Shown here piece by piece: positions 63,745 to 64,000 of a stretch of 64,000 nt of DNA; position 1 is the first letter of the stretch; each line of letters opens with the position of its first letter. The notes under the pieces are model-generated. The model did no database searches and was not told the origin of the DNA. It worked only from the letters and a program-made list of their open reading frames with translations. The position numbers were made by a program, and so were the translations under genes. Source of the DNA: Planctomycetota bacterium (GTDB lineage: Bacteria > Planctomycetota > Phycisphaerae > UBA1845 > UTPLA1); the NCBI GenBank assembly GCA_015654675.1, contig JAATGM010000051.1:62001-126000 (forward strand), in the 5' to 3' direction.

Positions 63745-63774
63745 AGATTATCCCGGATTGCGAGCGATGTTCAA
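63745..63774 (-). promoter_or_regulatory. Candidate promoter for the CgeB-GT4 gene
   Basis: On the minus strand TTGAAC (63769-63774), 18 bases, TAATCT (63745-63750). Start near 63738, giving a leader of about 145 bases that holds a GATCC/GGATC hairpin. Confidence 0.4.
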
Positions 63775-63827
63775 GGGCGCGCGAGCGATGGGGCAATTTC
63801 GCGGAGGTTTCCCGGAAACGGGGTGCG

Positions 63828-63998
63828 TCAGGCGGGCTGTGCGGCCTTGCGCGCGGCGCTGCCGGCGCGCATTTCCTCGATGACGCCGGCCTGGTGCTCC
63901 ATGATTTGCTGGGCAGCGGCACGATCCTCAGTCAGATGGGCGAATGCCTCGCGTTGGATGTTAATCGCCGAAGCAAACTCGTCGTTTGAACGTTTCAT
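63828..63998 (-). CDS. Small or partial helical protein at the window edge
   Basis: Fifty-six codons can be read from ATG 63998 to the stop at 63828: a charged, helical product (KRSNDEFASAINIQREAF, AAAQQIMEHQAGVIEEMRAG) of coiled-coil type. The frame may continue beyond the window, so this could be the C-terminus of a longer protein. No family was recognised. A GTTTCC/GGAAAC palindrome lies 8 bases downstream of the stop. Confidence 0.4.
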   Translation of the reverse strand: MKRSNDEFASAINIQREAFAHLTEDRAAAQQIMEHQAGVIEEMRAGSAARKAAQPA

Positions 63999-64000
63999 CC

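Noticed and set aside
63808-63820. GTTTCC/GGAAAC palindrome near the right edge
   Set aside because: The stem is only 6 bp and no T-tract follows, so it was left as a note in the neighbouring entry.

Overview
The window reads as a gene-dense stretch of a GC-rich bacterial chromosome, most likely from the Planctomycetota and probably Phycisphaerae-like. The pointers are several membrane proteins ending in a CxxCGYxLxG...CPECG zinc ribbon, secreted enzymes ending in dockerin-like EF-hand repeats (GDxNxDGxVxxxD), a TIGR03790-type protein, and many PKD, TPR and HEAT-type proteins. The lineage is inferred from recalled family distribution; no rRNA or tRNA gene was seen to confirm it. No phage, IS element, CRISPR array or plasmid backbone was recognised, so this looks like core and lineage-specific chromosome, not an island.

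Layout. 1-2306: methyltransferase fragment, a lipoprotein, a HEAT-like protein, a cluster of small hairpin repeats and a zinc-ribbon membrane protein. 2333-5687: exported glycoside hydrolase and a divergent CTP synthase. 5870-13063, plus strand: spermidine-synthase-like membrane protein, DUF2071 protein, multi-pass membrane protein, thyX, TIGR03790 protein. 13075-18774, minus strand: PIN/antitoxin pair, 4Fe-4S protein, zinc-ribbon proteins with a tandem partial duplication, prkA, rnc. 18959-19856: two exported cysteine-rich proteins and a terminator. 20114-26918: PKD/cyclophilin lipoprotein, TMTC-like TPR membrane protein, ABC ATPase, gpmI. 27030-34592: superoxide dismutase, an exported deiminase behind a structured leader, rlmN, a hydrolase, tilS and a GT-C protein. 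34589-38230: very large AsmA-like protein. 38237-40806: pdxJ, dapA and a membrane protein. 40983-44620: haloperoxidase-like lipoprotein, exported NADAR protein, mtnP-apt. 44920-49311: giant subtilisin-like protease. 49333-56509: DUF1854 ABC exporter, DUF4286 protein, pepD, HdeD-like protein, MacB-like permease and flavin reductase. 56620-63998: surface-glycan block with two GT-C proteins, a cupin epimerase-like protein and two CgeB-type glycosyltransferases.

How the genes work together. MtnP and Apt form a clear two-step salvage route from methylthioadenosine through adenine to AMP. PdxJ, DapA, PyrG, ThyX and GpmI are housekeeping metabolism. RNase III, RlmN and TilS act on RNA. The 3' end looks like a glycan assembly or modification locus. 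The exported protease, deiminase, TIGR03790 protein, glycoside hydrolase and haloperoxidase-like protein point to an active envelope and secretion lifestyle. Genes are tightly packed: same-strand neighbours often share ATGA start/stop overlaps, and three convergent pairs overlap at their ends.

Most unusual items: the exported metallothionein-like protein (19499-19795), a NADAR domain behind a signal peptide (42419-43018), an RNase III lacking one metal-binding Asp, a ThyX with an extended RHR motif, a PKD/cyclophilin lipoprotein fusion, a leader hairpin that buries a Shine-Dalgarno sequence (28411-28440), and the hairpin repeats at 1396-1791.
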